Position numbers and translations under genes: made by a program. 64,000 nt of DNA, taken from assembly GCA_005217565.1 (NCBI GenBank), contig SJCO01000005.1:186001-250000 (forward strand), in the 5' to 3' direction. Source of the stretch: Puteibacter caeruleilacunae (lineage in GTDB: Bacteria; Bacteroidota; Bacteroidia; Bacteroidales; Prolixibacteraceae). Shown one piece after another: positions 7,497 through 17,488 of the stretch (position 1 is the stretch's first letter; every line of letters starts with the position of its first letter). Under the pieces are notes generated by a model. The model was not told the DNA's origin. It searched no databases and saw only the letters and a list, made by a program, of their open reading frames with translations.

Positions 7497-10400
7497 TGAA
7501 AAAAAAACTTGATTCTGTCGTTACGACAAGAAATGCACTATACGTGCGTCAAATTTTAATGAGAATGAAACTAACTATTTGTATTTTTTTACTAACGCTG
7601 ATTCAACTAACTGCTGCTGAATCATACTCACAATCATCCCGATTGACTCTGAATAAGAGTAATGTGAGTTTGAAGCAAGTGCTGCAAGAGGTGGAAAGTA
7701 TGAGCGATTACTTTTTTATCTACAGCTCGAAGATTATAAATGCCGAGCGAATTGTAGATATAAATGTAAGAAACAAGTCTATAAATCAGGTTCTTGATGA
7801 ATTGTTTCAAGGGACAACAGTAAAGTATGTAATTAAGGATAATCAAGTATTGCTATCGGGCGATGATTCTAGTCTGCTTGATACCATTGAAGGTGCACAG
7901 CAGAATATTCGAGGTAAAGTGGTTGATAGCGATGGAAATCCAATTCCTGGTGTTGCAGTTGTGGTAAAAGGTACTTCTGATGGGACTGTAACCGACTTAG
8001 ATGGAAATTATAGTCTACAATTTGAAGGAACGGATATTGTACTGACATACTCTTTTGTAGGGATGCTTACTAAGGAGGTTATTGTAGATAAGCAGACAGA
8101 GATTAATGTAACTATGACTGATGATGTTGTAGGATTAGAGGAAGTTGTGGTTGTTGGTTACGGTACACAAATGAGGACAAAAGTAACTGGTGCTATTTCT
8201 CAAATTGATAATGAAGAATTGGAGATTACTAAACGTCCGGTAACATCAATCCAGACAGCATTGGTTGGATCATTACCAGGTGTTAGAAGTACTCACTCGA
8301 ATGGTAAGCCTGGTTCAACACCAGGATTCAGTATCCGTGGTGCTAGTTCTACTAATTCAACAGGTGTATTGGTTATCATTGATGGTTTTGAGGGATCATT
8401 GAATGATATCGATCCAAATAGTATCGAAAATATTAGTGTCCTTAAAGATGCATCGGCAGTGGCTGTATACGGAGCGCGAGGAGCAAATGGTGTAATGTTG
8501 GTTACCACAAAAGCAACGAATAAAAACGATCGATTATCGTTGAATTACAGCTATAATCATTCAATTCAAACACCACAGACGTTACCGAAGACAGTAAATT
8601 CATTGCAGTATATGCAAATCATGAATGAGGCACAAATTAACGATGGATTAGATCCTGAAAATGTTGCTTATTCCCAGGATTTACTGGATTTAGCAGCTAG
8701 TGGTTTTTATCCAGAGACTATTTGGCCAGAAGAAATGTATGATTCTGATGCAGGTCAGCAGTCTCATAACTTAACGGTCAGTGGTGGAACTGGAAATACA
8801 GGTTATTTGATTAATACCAGTTATCTTAAACAGAATGGTTTGGTTATTGGTGCTGATGATTTTAAGCGCTTAAACCTTAGAATAAAGCTTGATACTGAAA
8901 TCAACGACTGGTTATCATTAGGAACCAATGTGTTATTAGCTAATCGTGTAACCAATAGCACGCCTTCAGATGGAGGAAACAACCTAAGAGGATTACCATT
9001 TTTTCCAGTGAAAACTGACGAGGGCGAATGGGTATACAAAGGTGGTGGCGGAGGAATAAATAGTATCGCTTCTGCAGCTTCTGGAACCTATTCAAAGCAG
9101 CAACGTGATGCATTGAATGTTCAGCTTTATGCAAAGGTTAGTCCACTTAAAGGTTTAACTATCGAAGAGCGCGTTTCTTATCAGAATGCCAATACAAATA
9201 CCCGTGCATGGAATAATGTATTTGATTATGTGATTCTTGATGAAACCGATCCTGAATATAAAGAATATGTACCTGGATCGGGTGATAAAAGAAGCTTGAA
9301 ATTAACGTCATCGAAAGGTTATACGATTAAAACGCTTACTACATTGAACTATGATTTTGATATTCAGAAGCATCATGGACATGTATTACTAGGTTTCCAA
9401 TCAGAAGATGGAGAATCGGAATCATTTCAGACGGGAAGAAAAGGATATGAACTGGATATTTTACAGGATCTTGACTTAGGACAAAGTATCCATGATGGTA
9501 TTGGTGGGGGAATTGGAAATACTTCTTCTCGTGGAGGTAATTCAACTACATTGTCATATTTTGGCCGTTTGAATTATGATTATGCTTCGAGATATGTTGC
9601 TGAACTTTCATTTAGAGTAGATGGTAGTTCCAACTTTTCAAAAGGTAATCAATGGGGATTTTTCCCTGCAGCTTCTGTTGGATGGAACATTTCTCAAGAA
9701 CCATTTTTTGATAATATTCAGTTTGTTGACCGTCTAAAACTAAGAGCTTCCTACGGACTAACAGGTGATGACTCTGGAGTAGGAAAACGAACTTTACAAT
9801 TGGTTAATTTTGATGTTACTGGCTATCCAATCGGAGGTGAAATACAGCCTCGCCTAAGTCTTGGTTCTCCTGCAAGTCAGGATTTGAAATGGGAAACAGC
9901 TGCTATTATGAATTTTGGACTAGATTTCTCGTTATGGGATGGTAAACTTCAAATGCAGGGAGAGTACTTTATTAATAATAGACAGGATATTCTGGATAAC
10001 TTGGAAACACCTAAAGAATTTGGTCTTGGTAATGTTCCCGGCAACGTATATGACGTGAAAAGTTGGGGATGGGAGCTTGAATTGAAACATCGCAATAAGA
10101 TTGGAAATTTCGGTTACTGGATGTCGTTTAATATTAGTAGTTACGACAATAAGATTACAGACCTGAAGGATAGAGGTCCTTTTAAAACAGGAAGTAATTA
10201 CCAGGATGAAGGATTACCGATCAATAACCGCTATGGTTACCAGACTGATGGATTCTTCGACTCTCAAGAGGAGATTGATAGTAATCTAGCTGATGATGGT
10301 ACAACATTAATCGATCAAGGACCTGTAGGTGGATCTTTCGTTGGAGGATTTAAGTTTGTAGATCAACCAACAGTTGACTCCAATGGTGATGGAGTATTGG

Positions 10401-10945
10401 ATACAGGTGATGGTGTTATCAATACCGACGATCGTGTTATTCTTGATAAGAATAGTAATGCAAATTATTACACTGGATTTAGCCTTGGTGCTTCTTATAA
10501 AGGTTTTTCAATATCTGCTCGATTCTATGGAGTATTGGATAAAAAAGAGTGGTGGACAAGTATTAACACTACTCAGTTATTCCCAAATTCACTTGCTCCA
10601 TTTGAGTTGCAGACCGACTATTGGAGAACGGATAATAAAGATGCATTGTTCCCACTGGCTGAGGTGAATGTTGCTCCTTATCCGAAGAATAATTCGCATT
10701 TCTTGCATAATAGTGCATTCATCAAAATTAAGAATGTTACCATGTCGTATAGCTTTTCTAAATCTCAGTTAAATGCAATACAATTTATCAAAGGATTGGA
10801 TGTTGTGGCATCGGTTGAGAATTTAGGAACAGTATGGACAAACAATGTGGCTAATGATACTGGATGGGATCCTGAATTAGGAACTGGAACTGTAGACTAT
10901 CCTCTACCAATTACTTATTCATTCGGTGTAAATGTTAAATTTTAA
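7496..10945 (+). CDS. SusC/RagA-type TonB-dependent receptor with STN domain (PUL 1)
   Basis: Outer-membrane beta-barrel transporter of 1149 residues for oligosaccharide import, powered by TonB. A long signal region ends near AAESYSQ (about residue 45). It is followed by an STN signalling domain (about 50-120), a carboxypeptidase-regulatory-like beta-sandwich (about 138-215, IRGKVVDSDGNPIPGVAVVV) and a TonB box/plug beginning with the canonical VVVGYGTQ (about 220). The plug hallmark SVLKDASAVAVYGARGANGV is present, and the barrel ends in the aromatic-terminated strand FGVNVKF. The STN domain implies that ligand binding is reported to FecR. It differs clearly from the other three SusC proteins here, which carry a VVAFGKQ box, so PUL 1 is the outlier. 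susD starts 10 bp downstream. Confidence 0.96.
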   Translation: MKKKLDSVVTTRNALYVRQILMRMKLTICIFLLTLIQLTAAESYSQSSRLTLNKSNVSLKQVLQEVESMSDYFFIYSSKIINAERIVDINVRNKSINQVLDELFQGTTVKYVIKDNQVLLSGDDSSLLDTIEGAQQNIRGKVVDSDGNPIPGVAVVVKGTSDGTVTDLDGNYSLQFEGTDIVLTYSFVGMLTKEVIVDKQTEINVTMTDDVVGLEEVVVVGYGTQMRTKVTGAISQIDNEELEITKRPVTSIQTALVGSLPGVRSTHSNGKPGSTPGFSIRGASSTNSTGVLVIIDGFEGSLNDIDPNSIENISVLKDASAVAVYGARGANGVMLVTTKATNKNDRLSLNYSYNHSIQTPQTLPKTVNSLQYMQIMNEAQINDGLDPENVAYSQDLLDLAASGFYPETIWPEEMYDSDAGQQSHNLTVSGGTGNTGYLINTSYLKQNGLVIGADDFKRLNLRIKLDTEINDWLSLGTNVLLANRVTNSTPSDGGNNLRGLPFFPVKTDEGEWVYKGGGGGINSIASAASGTYSKQQRDALNVQLYAKVSPLKGLTIEERVSYQNANTNTRAWNNVFDYVILDETDPEYKEYVPGSGDKRSLKLTSSKGYTIKTLTTLNYDFDIQKHHGHVLLGFQSEDGESESFQTGRKGYELDILQDLDLGQSIHDGIGGGIGNTSSRGGNSTTLSYFGRLNYDYASRYVAELSFRVDGSSNFSKGNQWGFFPAASVGWNISQEPFFDNIQFVDRLKLRASYGLTGDDSGVGKRTLQLVNFDVTGYPIGGEIQPRLSLGSPASQDLKWETAAIMNFGLDFSLWDGKLQMQGEYFINNRQDILDNLETPKEFGLGNVPGNVYDVKSWGWELELKHRNKIGNFGYWMSFNISSYDNKITDLKDRGPFKTGSNYQDEGLPINNRYGYQTDGFFDSQEEIDSNLADDGTTLIDQGPVGGSFVGGFKFVDQPTVDSNGDGVLDTGDGVINTDDRVILDKNSNANYYTGFSLGASYKGFSISARFYGVLDKKEWWTSINTTQLFPNSLAPFELQTDYWRTDNKDALFPLAEVNVAPYPKNNSHFLHNSAFIKIKNVTMSYSFSKSQLNAIQFIKGLDVVASVENLGTVWTNNVANDTGWDPELGTGTVDYPLPITYSFGVNVKF

Positions 10946-10955
10946 AAGTTGAGTC

Positions 10956-12629
10956 ATGAATAAAAATACAATATTATATTTGTTACTTTTCCTTGTGTGT
11001 GCAGGATGTGAAGATTATCTGGAGGTACAAGATTTGGATGAATACTCTGAGACTTCCGTATTTAAAACTGAAAAAGATATTTCATTTGCTCTGAATAATC
11101 TATATACTTTTCTGCCTGCCCCAGATGTGGAAAGTAGCAATCCAGAGATTCGCCCATTTGTTTGGACTGATGATGCGGTATTTAGAAGTGTGAATGGTAA
11201 TGTTCAGGGTGCTGATTTAGGATGGACTGAAAACTCTGGTTTTTTGGGAACCTTTTATCGCTATAGTGCTATTCGTGATATAAATGAATTCTTAGCTCGT
11301 ATTCCTGAAGCTACATTTACTAATGAGGAGAAGCGTGAACAGTTTACAATGGAGGCCCGCTTTTTAAGAGCTTTGATTTATGAACGTATGGTTTTTGCTT
11401 ATGGAGATGTTCCTTTAATTACAGAACCTACAGCACCAGATTTCTTCCCTTCAAGAACTCCGCGTTTAGAAGTTTTTAATTTTGTAATTACAGAATTGGA
11501 TGCTATTGGTGATTTACCAAAGAAAAGTGAATATAGTGCAGATGATGCTGGTCGTATTACTCGTGGAGCAGTGTTGGCATTGAAAGCTCGTGCATATTTA
11601 AATGCATTAGGATGGCATACTGATAAAAATGCTATGTATGCAGGAGCAGAAGCTGCTTGTCGCGCTATTGTTGATGGAGGGGAGTATGACCTTGAAGATG
11701 GTATTGCCGGATTTGAAAAACAATTTACCAGTGCTGGTGATCAGAACTCAACAGAAACAGTTTTGGCTAATATCTATGTGCCTGAATTCAGAACACATAC
11801 TCTTGGGCGTCGTGTAGCACCTAAAGGATCATATACCGGACCAGAGGGGCCTTCTACAAATCAGAGTCGCGTTGGTTATACTGCTAGTCTGATTGAGTCA
11901 TTTCAAACTACCAATGGATTGTTTCCAAAGGATGATGATACTTACGATCCTGCCAATCCTTGGGAGAATCGTGATCCTCGATTAAAGGCCAGTGCCTTTC
12001 TTCCTGGAGATATATTACCTGCTCGAGGAACAGGAGAGTTAGTTTATGAATTCCAACCTCACCCTAGTATAAATCCAAGCGGTAAGACAGATAATATCAC
12101 CGGGCGTGTGAATCCATCAGGATATAATTTTAAGAAGTATGTCGATTATGACTTAGCGCGTATTGATCAAAACGATGCAGACTATAAAGTAATTCGATAT
12201 TCAGAGGTGCTACTGATGCTTGCAGAGGCTCTTGCTGGACAAGATAAGGATAACGAGGCTTTACCATTTTTGAACGAGGTACGCGAAAGAGTTGGTATGC
12301 CTGCATATACCAGTGCTAATTTACCTGTAGTAACAAAAGGATCGACAGGCAATGCAATGATTGATGCAATCTTACTAGAACGTCGTTATGAGTTTGCAGG
12401 AGAAGGTGCTCAGCGCTGGACAGATATTTGGCGTTACAAATTAGGTGATGCTTTATTGAATGGTATGACATATGGAATTCCCAAGAGTACGACAGAACCT
12501 GGTGATTTGGTAGGTGCGAAATACAGTATCTATGAAAAGACCTGGGATGATAAGTTTTATTTACTTCCAATGCCATTGTCAGCGTTGGATGCAAATGATA
12601 ATTTAACTCAAAATCCAGGGTGGAATTAA
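10956..12629 (+). CDS. SusD/RagB-family surface glycan-binding lipoprotein (PUL 1)
   Basis: Lipoprotein of 557 residues with lipobox CAG-Cys18 followed by EDYLEVQDLDEYSE, the usual SusD start. It would cap SusC on the cell surface and capture glycan. The alpha-helical TPR-like scaffold is visible in FTMEARFLRALIYERMVFAYGDVPLI. The C-terminal RagB/SusD domain runs through IRYSEVLLMLAEALAG, ILLERRYEFAGEGAQRWTDIWR and the closing LTQNPGWN. It starts 10 bp after susC and is followed by a strong terminator, so PUL 1 proper ends here. It is shorter than the SusD proteins of PULs 2-4 (633-637 residues) and belongs to a different subgroup. Confidence 0.96.
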   Translation: MNKNTILYLLLFLVCAGCEDYLEVQDLDEYSETSVFKTEKDISFALNNLYTFLPAPDVESSNPEIRPFVWTDDAVFRSVNGNVQGADLGWTENSGFLGTFYRYSAIRDINEFLARIPEATFTNEEKREQFTMEARFLRALIYERMVFAYGDVPLITEPTAPDFFPSRTPRLEVFNFVITELDAIGDLPKKSEYSADDAGRITRGAVLALKARAYLNALGWHTDKNAMYAGAEAACRAIVDGGEYDLEDGIAGFEKQFTSAGDQNSTETVLANIYVPEFRTHTLGRRVAPKGSYTGPEGPSTNQSRVGYTASLIESFQTTNGLFPKDDDTYDPANPWENRDPRLKASAFLPGDILPARGTGELVYEFQPHPSINPSGKTDNITGRVNPSGYNFKKYVDYDLARIDQNDADYKVIRYSEVLLMLAEALAGQDKDNEALPFLNEVRERVGMPAYTSANLPVVTKGSTGNAMIDAILLERRYEFAGEGAQRWTDIWRYKLGDALLNGMTYGIPKSTTEPGDLVGAKYSIYEKTWDDKFYLLPMPLSALDANDNLTQNPGWN

Positions 12630-12647
12630 CCTGATTCTTTAAACGAT

Positions 12648-12686
12648 AAAAAGAGGCTTGCTAGAAAAGGTAGGCCTCTTTTTTTA
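12648..12686 (+). terminator. Rho-independent terminator ending PUL 1
   Basis: AAAGAGGC (12650-12657) pairs with GCCTCTTT (12674-12681), followed by a T-run. Confidence 0.85.
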
Positions 12687-12745
12687 TGTTACTGTAACAA
12701 AATAACGATTACTCCGTCGTACCATGGAATTTAAACTGAAACGCT

Positions 12746-13207
12746 ATGAAAAGATTTATTCTTCTATTTGTTATTTTTCTATCATTAAAGGCTGCAGCTG
12801 AATCTGAAAACGCTGGGGTATTAAAAATAGTTTTGTCTGATTCAATTGTTTGTAATTACATGGATAAGATAAGTGAGATTGATATCACCGACTTTATGTT
12901 GTTTAAGGATGAAGGCAATTATAGTTTTCAAGCTGGTGACATGGAATTTGAGGAACATGGTTGTAAGGAAATGCCTCCATGTAGTGGATTCATCAAGAAA
13001 AATATAATAAGAAGAGATAAGGCCGTGGTTAAGATTTATTTCAAAGGGAAAGAAGATTTTATTGCCAAGGTTAAGCTGGTTCGAGATGCCTCTGCCGTAG
13101 GGTGGCATATTCAATCTCGCTTACTTTATAGAAGCTTCACGTTTCCAAGAAAAAAGCGAGGATTAATCTATTATAATTACCATAAATCGACTTCTGTAAG
13201 TTTTTAA
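12746..13207 (+). CDS. Small secreted protein of unknown function
   Basis: A 153-residue protein with a clear signal peptide (MKRFILLFVIFLSLKAAAES). The mature part has cysteines in NYMDK-preceding VCN and in the EEHGCKEMPPCSGF block, which could form disulfides in the periplasm. It also holds several short alternating strands (AVVKIYFKGKEDFIAKVKLV). I recognise no family. It is flanked by two terminators and so forms its own transcription unit, just downstream of PUL 1. Any link to glycan use is only positional. Confidence 0.6.
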   Translation: MKRFILLFVIFLSLKAAAESENAGVLKIVLSDSIVCNYMDKISEIDITDFMLFKDEGNYSFQAGDMEFEEHGCKEMPPCSGFIKKNIIRRDKAVVKIYFKGKEDFIAKVKLVRDASAVGWHIQSRLLYRSFTFPRKKRGLIYYNYHKSTSVSF

Positions 13208-13216
13208 ATATAAATT

Positions 13217-13243
13217 AAAAGGGACTGTTAGTCCCTTTTTTTG
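13217..13243 (+). terminator. Rho-independent terminator after the small secreted protein
   Basis: AAAAGGGACT (13217-13226) pairs with AGTCCCTTTT (13230-13239) around a 3-nt loop, followed by more Ts. Confidence 0.85.
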
Positions 13244-13373
13244 TGCCGTCCACTACTGCTTGATAGTGAAAAAATTTGAACGATTTTTATAAAACCTTCC
13301 CTTCATGCCTCAAGGATTGAAATCTGCACCTTTTATAACGATTTATATCCCCAACCTGTAGGTCGTAATCTCT

Positions 13374-13381
13374 AATTTTGA
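13374..13381 (+). promoter_or_regulatory. Candidate -7 element (TAATTTTG) for the toroid-protein/GH172 operon
   Basis: TAATTTTG fits TAnnTTTG and lies 80 bp before the ATG at 13462. No clear -33 TTG is seen, so support is moderate. Confidence 0.35.
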
Positions 13382-13461
13382 ACTCGATGATGTAAACTGA
13401 ATTTGAGCTGCTAAATGGAATAAGTAGTGTAAGGAGAAAACTAATAATAAAGCATTGAGAT

Positions 13462-15564
13462 ATGAAATTCTTAAAAAAGAGATTAGCAATTGTTGTCCTG
13501 ATATGTCTATCTGGAATATATACTACTCAACAGGTGGTAGCTAAAGGCGTAACAGTGCAGGGAGAAGATTTAAAAGAGAAAACGCTTAGTGTATTTGTAA
13601 AAAATATACAGCTGGAACAACTGGGATCAGCGGCACCCTCATACCAGATTGAAAAAGTGGAGAAGGATCTATTTAGGGTGACGGCGATACAGGAATTGAA
13701 GGATGATATGAAAGCCAAATCCTGGGCTGTGAATTTGTACCCAAAGTTTCAAGGAACCTTCCATTGGTCATCTCATCTATCACCTACCGATGAGCATATT
13801 GTTGCAGATCATGCGTTTCGTGCTCCTGCGATGTTGATTTCATCAGCAGATAAGATAATTACAGTGATTCCTGATTTGGATGCCAGGGCAAAAAGTAATT
13901 ATCGCTGGTATATGGATATGGATGCTCCACGTAACTGTCTGACTGTTGGACTTAGCGACTATGTGGTGAAAGAGCATGTGTTGTTTCATAAGGCTGAAAG
14001 CACGGCGTTTAAGAAAGGGCAGCTTGAAGTTTCGTTCTACGTGATGGTGAGTGATAAACAGGAGAATATTACCAATCCTTGGCGAAAGCCTCTTGCCTTT
14101 ATGTGGGAGAAGTATGGTAAGGAATTGTCGGATAAAGGAGAACCTTTGAATGGGGCTGTAGAACCTTATGTCGATCACACTTATAACTGGGCGTTTAATA
14201 CCTGGGAAGATGCGGTTTGGCAGGAGTTCGAGCTGAATGGTAAAAAAGTAGGTGCACCAGTGTTTATTGTGAACTATACTCAGAGTCCAAATTATCCGGG
14301 AGAGGTTGATGAGCGAGAATTCAGATCGATATGGAATCAGGGGTGGTTTAATTCATTGCGTTCAGCACAAGGGTTGTATCGCTATGGTCGTCGTACCAAT
14401 AATGCAGATTACATCAAACGTGCAAATATGACCAAAGAGCTTGCACTATCATTTCCACAGGAGAATGGTTTGTTCCCTGGTGTTATTGCAACGGAGATGG
14501 AGAAGGTTGAAATTAATGGCAAGCGATATAATCGCTCAAAGGGATGGGATACTTACTATTTTGGAAACTCTAACCGTAATCCTTACACCCGCGATTGTCG
14601 CAAATCGCCATTGCATATTTTGGATATGAGCTGTACGGCATATTTCATGCTAACATGGTACGAGGAACTGGAAAAGGATGATCGCCTATTGGCTTATGCA
14701 AAGCATTATGCTGATGGTTTATTGAAATATCAGGATGCTGAGGGATTCTTTCCTGCCTGGATATATTCTGATACTAAGAAGCCTTCAGATGTATTGAAAC
14801 AGTCTCCTGAGACTTCAAAATCTGTTACATTTTTATTGAAGTTGTCAGAACTGACAGGTGAGGAGAAGTATAAGACTGCTGCCCTGAAAGCGATGAAGGC
14901 TGTAATTGAGAATATTATTCCAGTTGGACAATGGGAGGATTTCGAAACCTACTGGTCATGTAGTCATTGGGGAAGCAAATTTCTGGTAGATAAAAAGGTT
15001 GAACGTAACAACATGTTTAAGCAAAATACCTTGGCGATTTATTGGACTGCAGAGGCATTGCTCGACTGTTATGAAGTGACTAATGATAAAAGATATCTGG
15101 ATCTGGGACAGCGGACTATGGATGAATTGTTGATGGCTCAGGCTGTGTGGCAACCACCTTTTATGTATGTGAAAGTATTTGGTGGCTTTGGAGTGATGAA
15201 TGCTGATGGAGAGTGGAATGATTCACGCCAGGCGTTATTTGCAGATCTGATTATTCGTTACGGGAAAGTCTTGAAAATTAAAGAATATGTTGATCGGGGT
15301 GTAGCGGCTGTAAAGGCATCGTTTAGCATGATGTATTGTCCAGAGAATCCAAAGACAAGAAAGCAATGGGAGATACGATATCCTTTCTTTAAAGAGCAGG
15401 ATTATGGTTTCATGATGGAAAACTACGGACATAGTGGTTACACCAATCCTCAAGGAGGAGGTATAGGCGTGTTCACCATTTATGACTGGGGTAATGGTGC
15501 TGCATCAGATGCTTACAATAAAATTATAGATCACTACGGAATTAAACTGTTTAAAGAGAAGTAG
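13462..15564 (+). CDS. Large secreted protein, probable alpha/alpha-toroid carbohydrate-active enzyme of unknown family
   Basis: A 700-residue protein with an N-terminal signal peptide (MKFLKKRLAIVVLICLSGIY, cleavage near VVAKG). Residues 30-220 look beta-rich. From about 260 on there are repeated helix pairs with aromatic and Gly-rich loops (GWFNSLRSAQGLYRYGRR, AYFMLTWYEELEKDDRLLAYA, NTLAIYWTAEALLDCYEVT). This is the pattern of (alpha/alpha)n barrels in many glycoside hydrolases and polysaccharide lyases. Loops rich in acidic and aromatic residues (NADGEWNDSRQ, QWEDFETYWSCSHWG) could form an active site. I cannot assign a CAZy family. The next gene, 70 bp downstream, encodes a GH172 protein, so the two probably act on one substrate. 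Confidence 0.6.
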   Translation: MKFLKKRLAIVVLICLSGIYTTQQVVAKGVTVQGEDLKEKTLSVFVKNIQLEQLGSAAPSYQIEKVEKDLFRVTAIQELKDDMKAKSWAVNLYPKFQGTFHWSSHLSPTDEHIVADHAFRAPAMLISSADKIITVIPDLDARAKSNYRWYMDMDAPRNCLTVGLSDYVVKEHVLFHKAESTAFKKGQLEVSFYVMVSDKQENITNPWRKPLAFMWEKYGKELSDKGEPLNGAVEPYVDHTYNWAFNTWEDAVWQEFELNGKKVGAPVFIVNYTQSPNYPGEVDEREFRSIWNQGWFNSLRSAQGLYRYGRRTNNADYIKRANMTKELALSFPQENGLFPGVIATEMEKVEINGKRYNRSKGWDTYYFGNSNRNPYTRDCRKSPLHILDMSCTAYFMLTWYEELEKDDRLLAYAKHYADGLLKYQDAEGFFPAWIYSDTKKPSDVLKQSPETSKSVTFLLKLSELTGEEKYKTAALKAMKAVIENIIPVGQWEDFETYWSCSHWGSKFLVDKKVERNNMFKQNTLAIYWTAEALLDCYEVTNDKRYLDLGQRTMDELLMAQAVWQPPFMYVKVFGGFGVMNADGEWNDSRQALFADLIIRYGKVLKIKEYVDRGVAAVKASFSMMYCPENPKTRKQWEIRYPFFKEQDYGFMMENYGHSGYTNPQGGGIGVFTIYDWGNGAASDAYNKIIDHYGIKLFKEK

Positions 15565-15634
15565 AGTAGCCTAAGCTTTGGTTCTTTGGTCGGTATTTAC
15601 CGGTCTGGAATCGAAGCTTTTTAAACTAACTAAC

Positions 15635-17278
15635 ATGACTAAACTATCTGTAAGAATTACAATACTACTGCTGTTGCTGGGAAGTTCAAGCTTTGCCATC
15701 AATAGTGATAACACAGTTGATGGAAAAGGTAATAGAACTAAAGGAAAAACGTTAACCTTTGGTGCTGTTGTTCAACGATATGTCGATCTGAAGGCACTGG
15801 CTTCTTTTCCCGTAGAAGGTGAGAAAAGCGGTATGGTTTCAAGTTATGACCGCAAAAGTAAGTATGATGTTGATCGGCAGCAATATGTGAATTGGAGTGC
15901 CAACTATGATGGTGATGGTTATGAGGGCAAAGAAGGGGAGGATTATATTCTTGCCCATTTAAAAGGTCCAGGTGTGGTGAATCGGTTTTGGTCAGCAAAA
16001 CCTGAGGCTGGTAATATAACCATTGAAATTGATGGAAAAGAGGTATTGACAATGCCTGCTGAGCATTTGTTTGATGGACAACATGCTCCATTTAATTTCC
16101 CCGGATTTGTTTACACGAGTGCCAAGGGGAAGAACAATTATATCCCGATTTGTTTTCAACGTGAATGTAAGATTAAGGCCAGTAAAGACTGGGGTCAGTT
16201 TTATCAGATCAATTATACATTGTTTCCTGAGAATTATAACGTTCCATCTTTCAACGGAGCATTTAGTGACGAGGAGGAGGCCTTATTACGTGAAGTTGAA
16301 GTGGCTTTTGTGAATTCAAAAGACAAAGTTCCTTATGTTTGTTCCGGGGTATCAACAGAAACAAAATCAATTAACTTACCTGCAGATGACAGTGAGGTAT
16401 TGTTTTTGTTGTCGGGGAGAAAGGCAATCACAAGGTTTGAGAGTGATTTAATGAATAATCAATTTATAGGCGATTTACTCCGAAATATCCAGATTGAGAT
16501 TTATTGGGATGGAAGTGCAAAACCTTCAATAAGCTGTCCGCTGGGAGCTTTCTTTGGTGCATCGGTGCACGACTGGAATAAGCTGAGCGAATATACAGGA
16601 GTGCCACTGGGAATGAATGGTAGAATGATGTATTCTAACTGGTATATGCCCTTCGAGCGTAATGCCAAAATAGTTTTAGTTAACAATAGCGGAAGAAAGA
16701 TTCCTCTAAAAGGGAGAATTGATTCTCAGGAGATTAAAGGTAAAAGTGATAAGCAAGGCTATTTTCATGTGCAATGGAATGATGGGCTACAAAAGATAGA
16801 AGAGGAGCGTTGGCCTGATCGGTTATTACTCGACTTGCAAGGATGTGGTCGTTTTTGTGGTATGATGCTTTCAGTTTTTAATCCTGTGAGTGGTATTGAG
16901 TATGGTTACAATTTGACGAAATTTAATGCTCCCTGGTGGTGGGGTGAAGGAGATGAAAAATTCTATGTTGATGGAGAAAAGTTTCCATCTACATTTGGAA
17001 CAGGAACAGAGGATTACTTCGGTTATGCCTGGGGATGGCCAGTAAGATTTAGTCGTCCGTTTCATAATCAGACCTACACAACAACTGAAGGCCTGTCGGA
17101 CAAGGATGCTCCTCATTTTGTGAAGAATGGGAACCGTGTTGTCTCTCTAAATCGCTTTCAAATTATGGATAATGTGCCCTTTATGACATCATTTTATGCT
17201 ACCATGGAGCAATATTATTCCGATGAGAGACCAATAAAATATCAAGCAGCAATGTATTACTATTTGGATCAGCCATAA
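15635..17278 (+). CDS. DUF2961 / GH172-family secreted glycosidase-like protein
   Basis: GH172 (DUF2961) contains alpha-D-fructofuranosidase/difructose-anhydride enzymes and alpha-D-arabinofuranosidases. I start it at ATG 15635 (547 residues) because MTKLSVRITILLLLLGSSSFA is a good signal peptide; the upstream in-frame TTG at 15578 would give it a poor N-terminal extension. The first part has VNRFWSAKPEAGNITIEIDG. The conserved block contains WWWGEGDEKFYVDGE and FGTGTEDYFGY, with Glu438 and Glu459 exactly 21 residues apart. That is the spacing I recall for the nucleophile and acid/base in characterised GH172. It follows the toroid-like gene in an apparent operon and ends before a terminator. 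Activity on this organism's glycan is unknown. Confidence 0.85.
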   Translation: MTKLSVRITILLLLLGSSSFAINSDNTVDGKGNRTKGKTLTFGAVVQRYVDLKALASFPVEGEKSGMVSSYDRKSKYDVDRQQYVNWSANYDGDGYEGKEGEDYILAHLKGPGVVNRFWSAKPEAGNITIEIDGKEVLTMPAEHLFDGQHAPFNFPGFVYTSAKGKNNYIPICFQRECKIKASKDWGQFYQINYTLFPENYNVPSFNGAFSDEEEALLREVEVAFVNSKDKVPYVCSGVSTETKSINLPADDSEVLFLLSGRKAITRFESDLMNNQFIGDLLRNIQIEIYWDGSAKPSISCPLGAFFGASVHDWNKLSEYTGVPLGMNGRMMYSNWYMPFERNAKIVLVNNSGRKIPLKGRIDSQEIKGKSDKQGYFHVQWNDGLQKIEEERWPDRLLLDLQGCGRFCGMMLSVFNPVSGIEYGYNLTKFNAPWWWGEGDEKFYVDGEKFPSTFGTGTEDYFGYAWGWPVRFSRPFHNQTYTTTEGLSDKDAPHFVKNGNRVVSLNRFQIMDNVPFMTSFYATMEQYYSDERPIKYQAAMYYYLDQP

Positions 17279-17350
17279 ATGAGTGTATGGTGTTTTTTAT
17301 TGTAGGTAAGAAAGAGAAAGTTAGATTCATTTTTTAGTCGTTATTAGTGT

Positions 17351-17383
17351 AGTAGGTAATCTTGAGATAAGGTTACCTACTTT
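17351..17383 (+). terminator. Rho-independent terminator after the first GH172 gene
   Basis: A long stem of AGTAGGTAA-CTT (from 17351) pairs with AAG-TTACCTAC (to 17380), closing a short loop and followed by TTT. Confidence 0.75.
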
Positions 17384-17440
17384 CATTTTATGAGGACTTT
17401 TCTTACGAGGCAATAGGTGAATGGATTTTTTAGAGTCATA

Positions 17441-17471
17441 TTGTATATTCAAAATTAAATTCGTTCTTTTG
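17441..17471 (+). promoter_or_regulatory. Candidate promoter of the PUL 2 sigma factor
   Basis: TTG at 17441-17443, a 20-bp spacer, then TTCTTTTG at 17464-17471, one mismatch from TAnnTTTG. The ATG lies 17 bp downstream. Confidence 0.45.
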
Positions 17472-17488
17472 CGAAAGAGGGACTGACT

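Noticed and set aside
15578-15634. TTG at 15578 as the GH172 start
   Set aside because: It would put 19 residues before a complete signal peptide; ATG 15635 gives a normal one.
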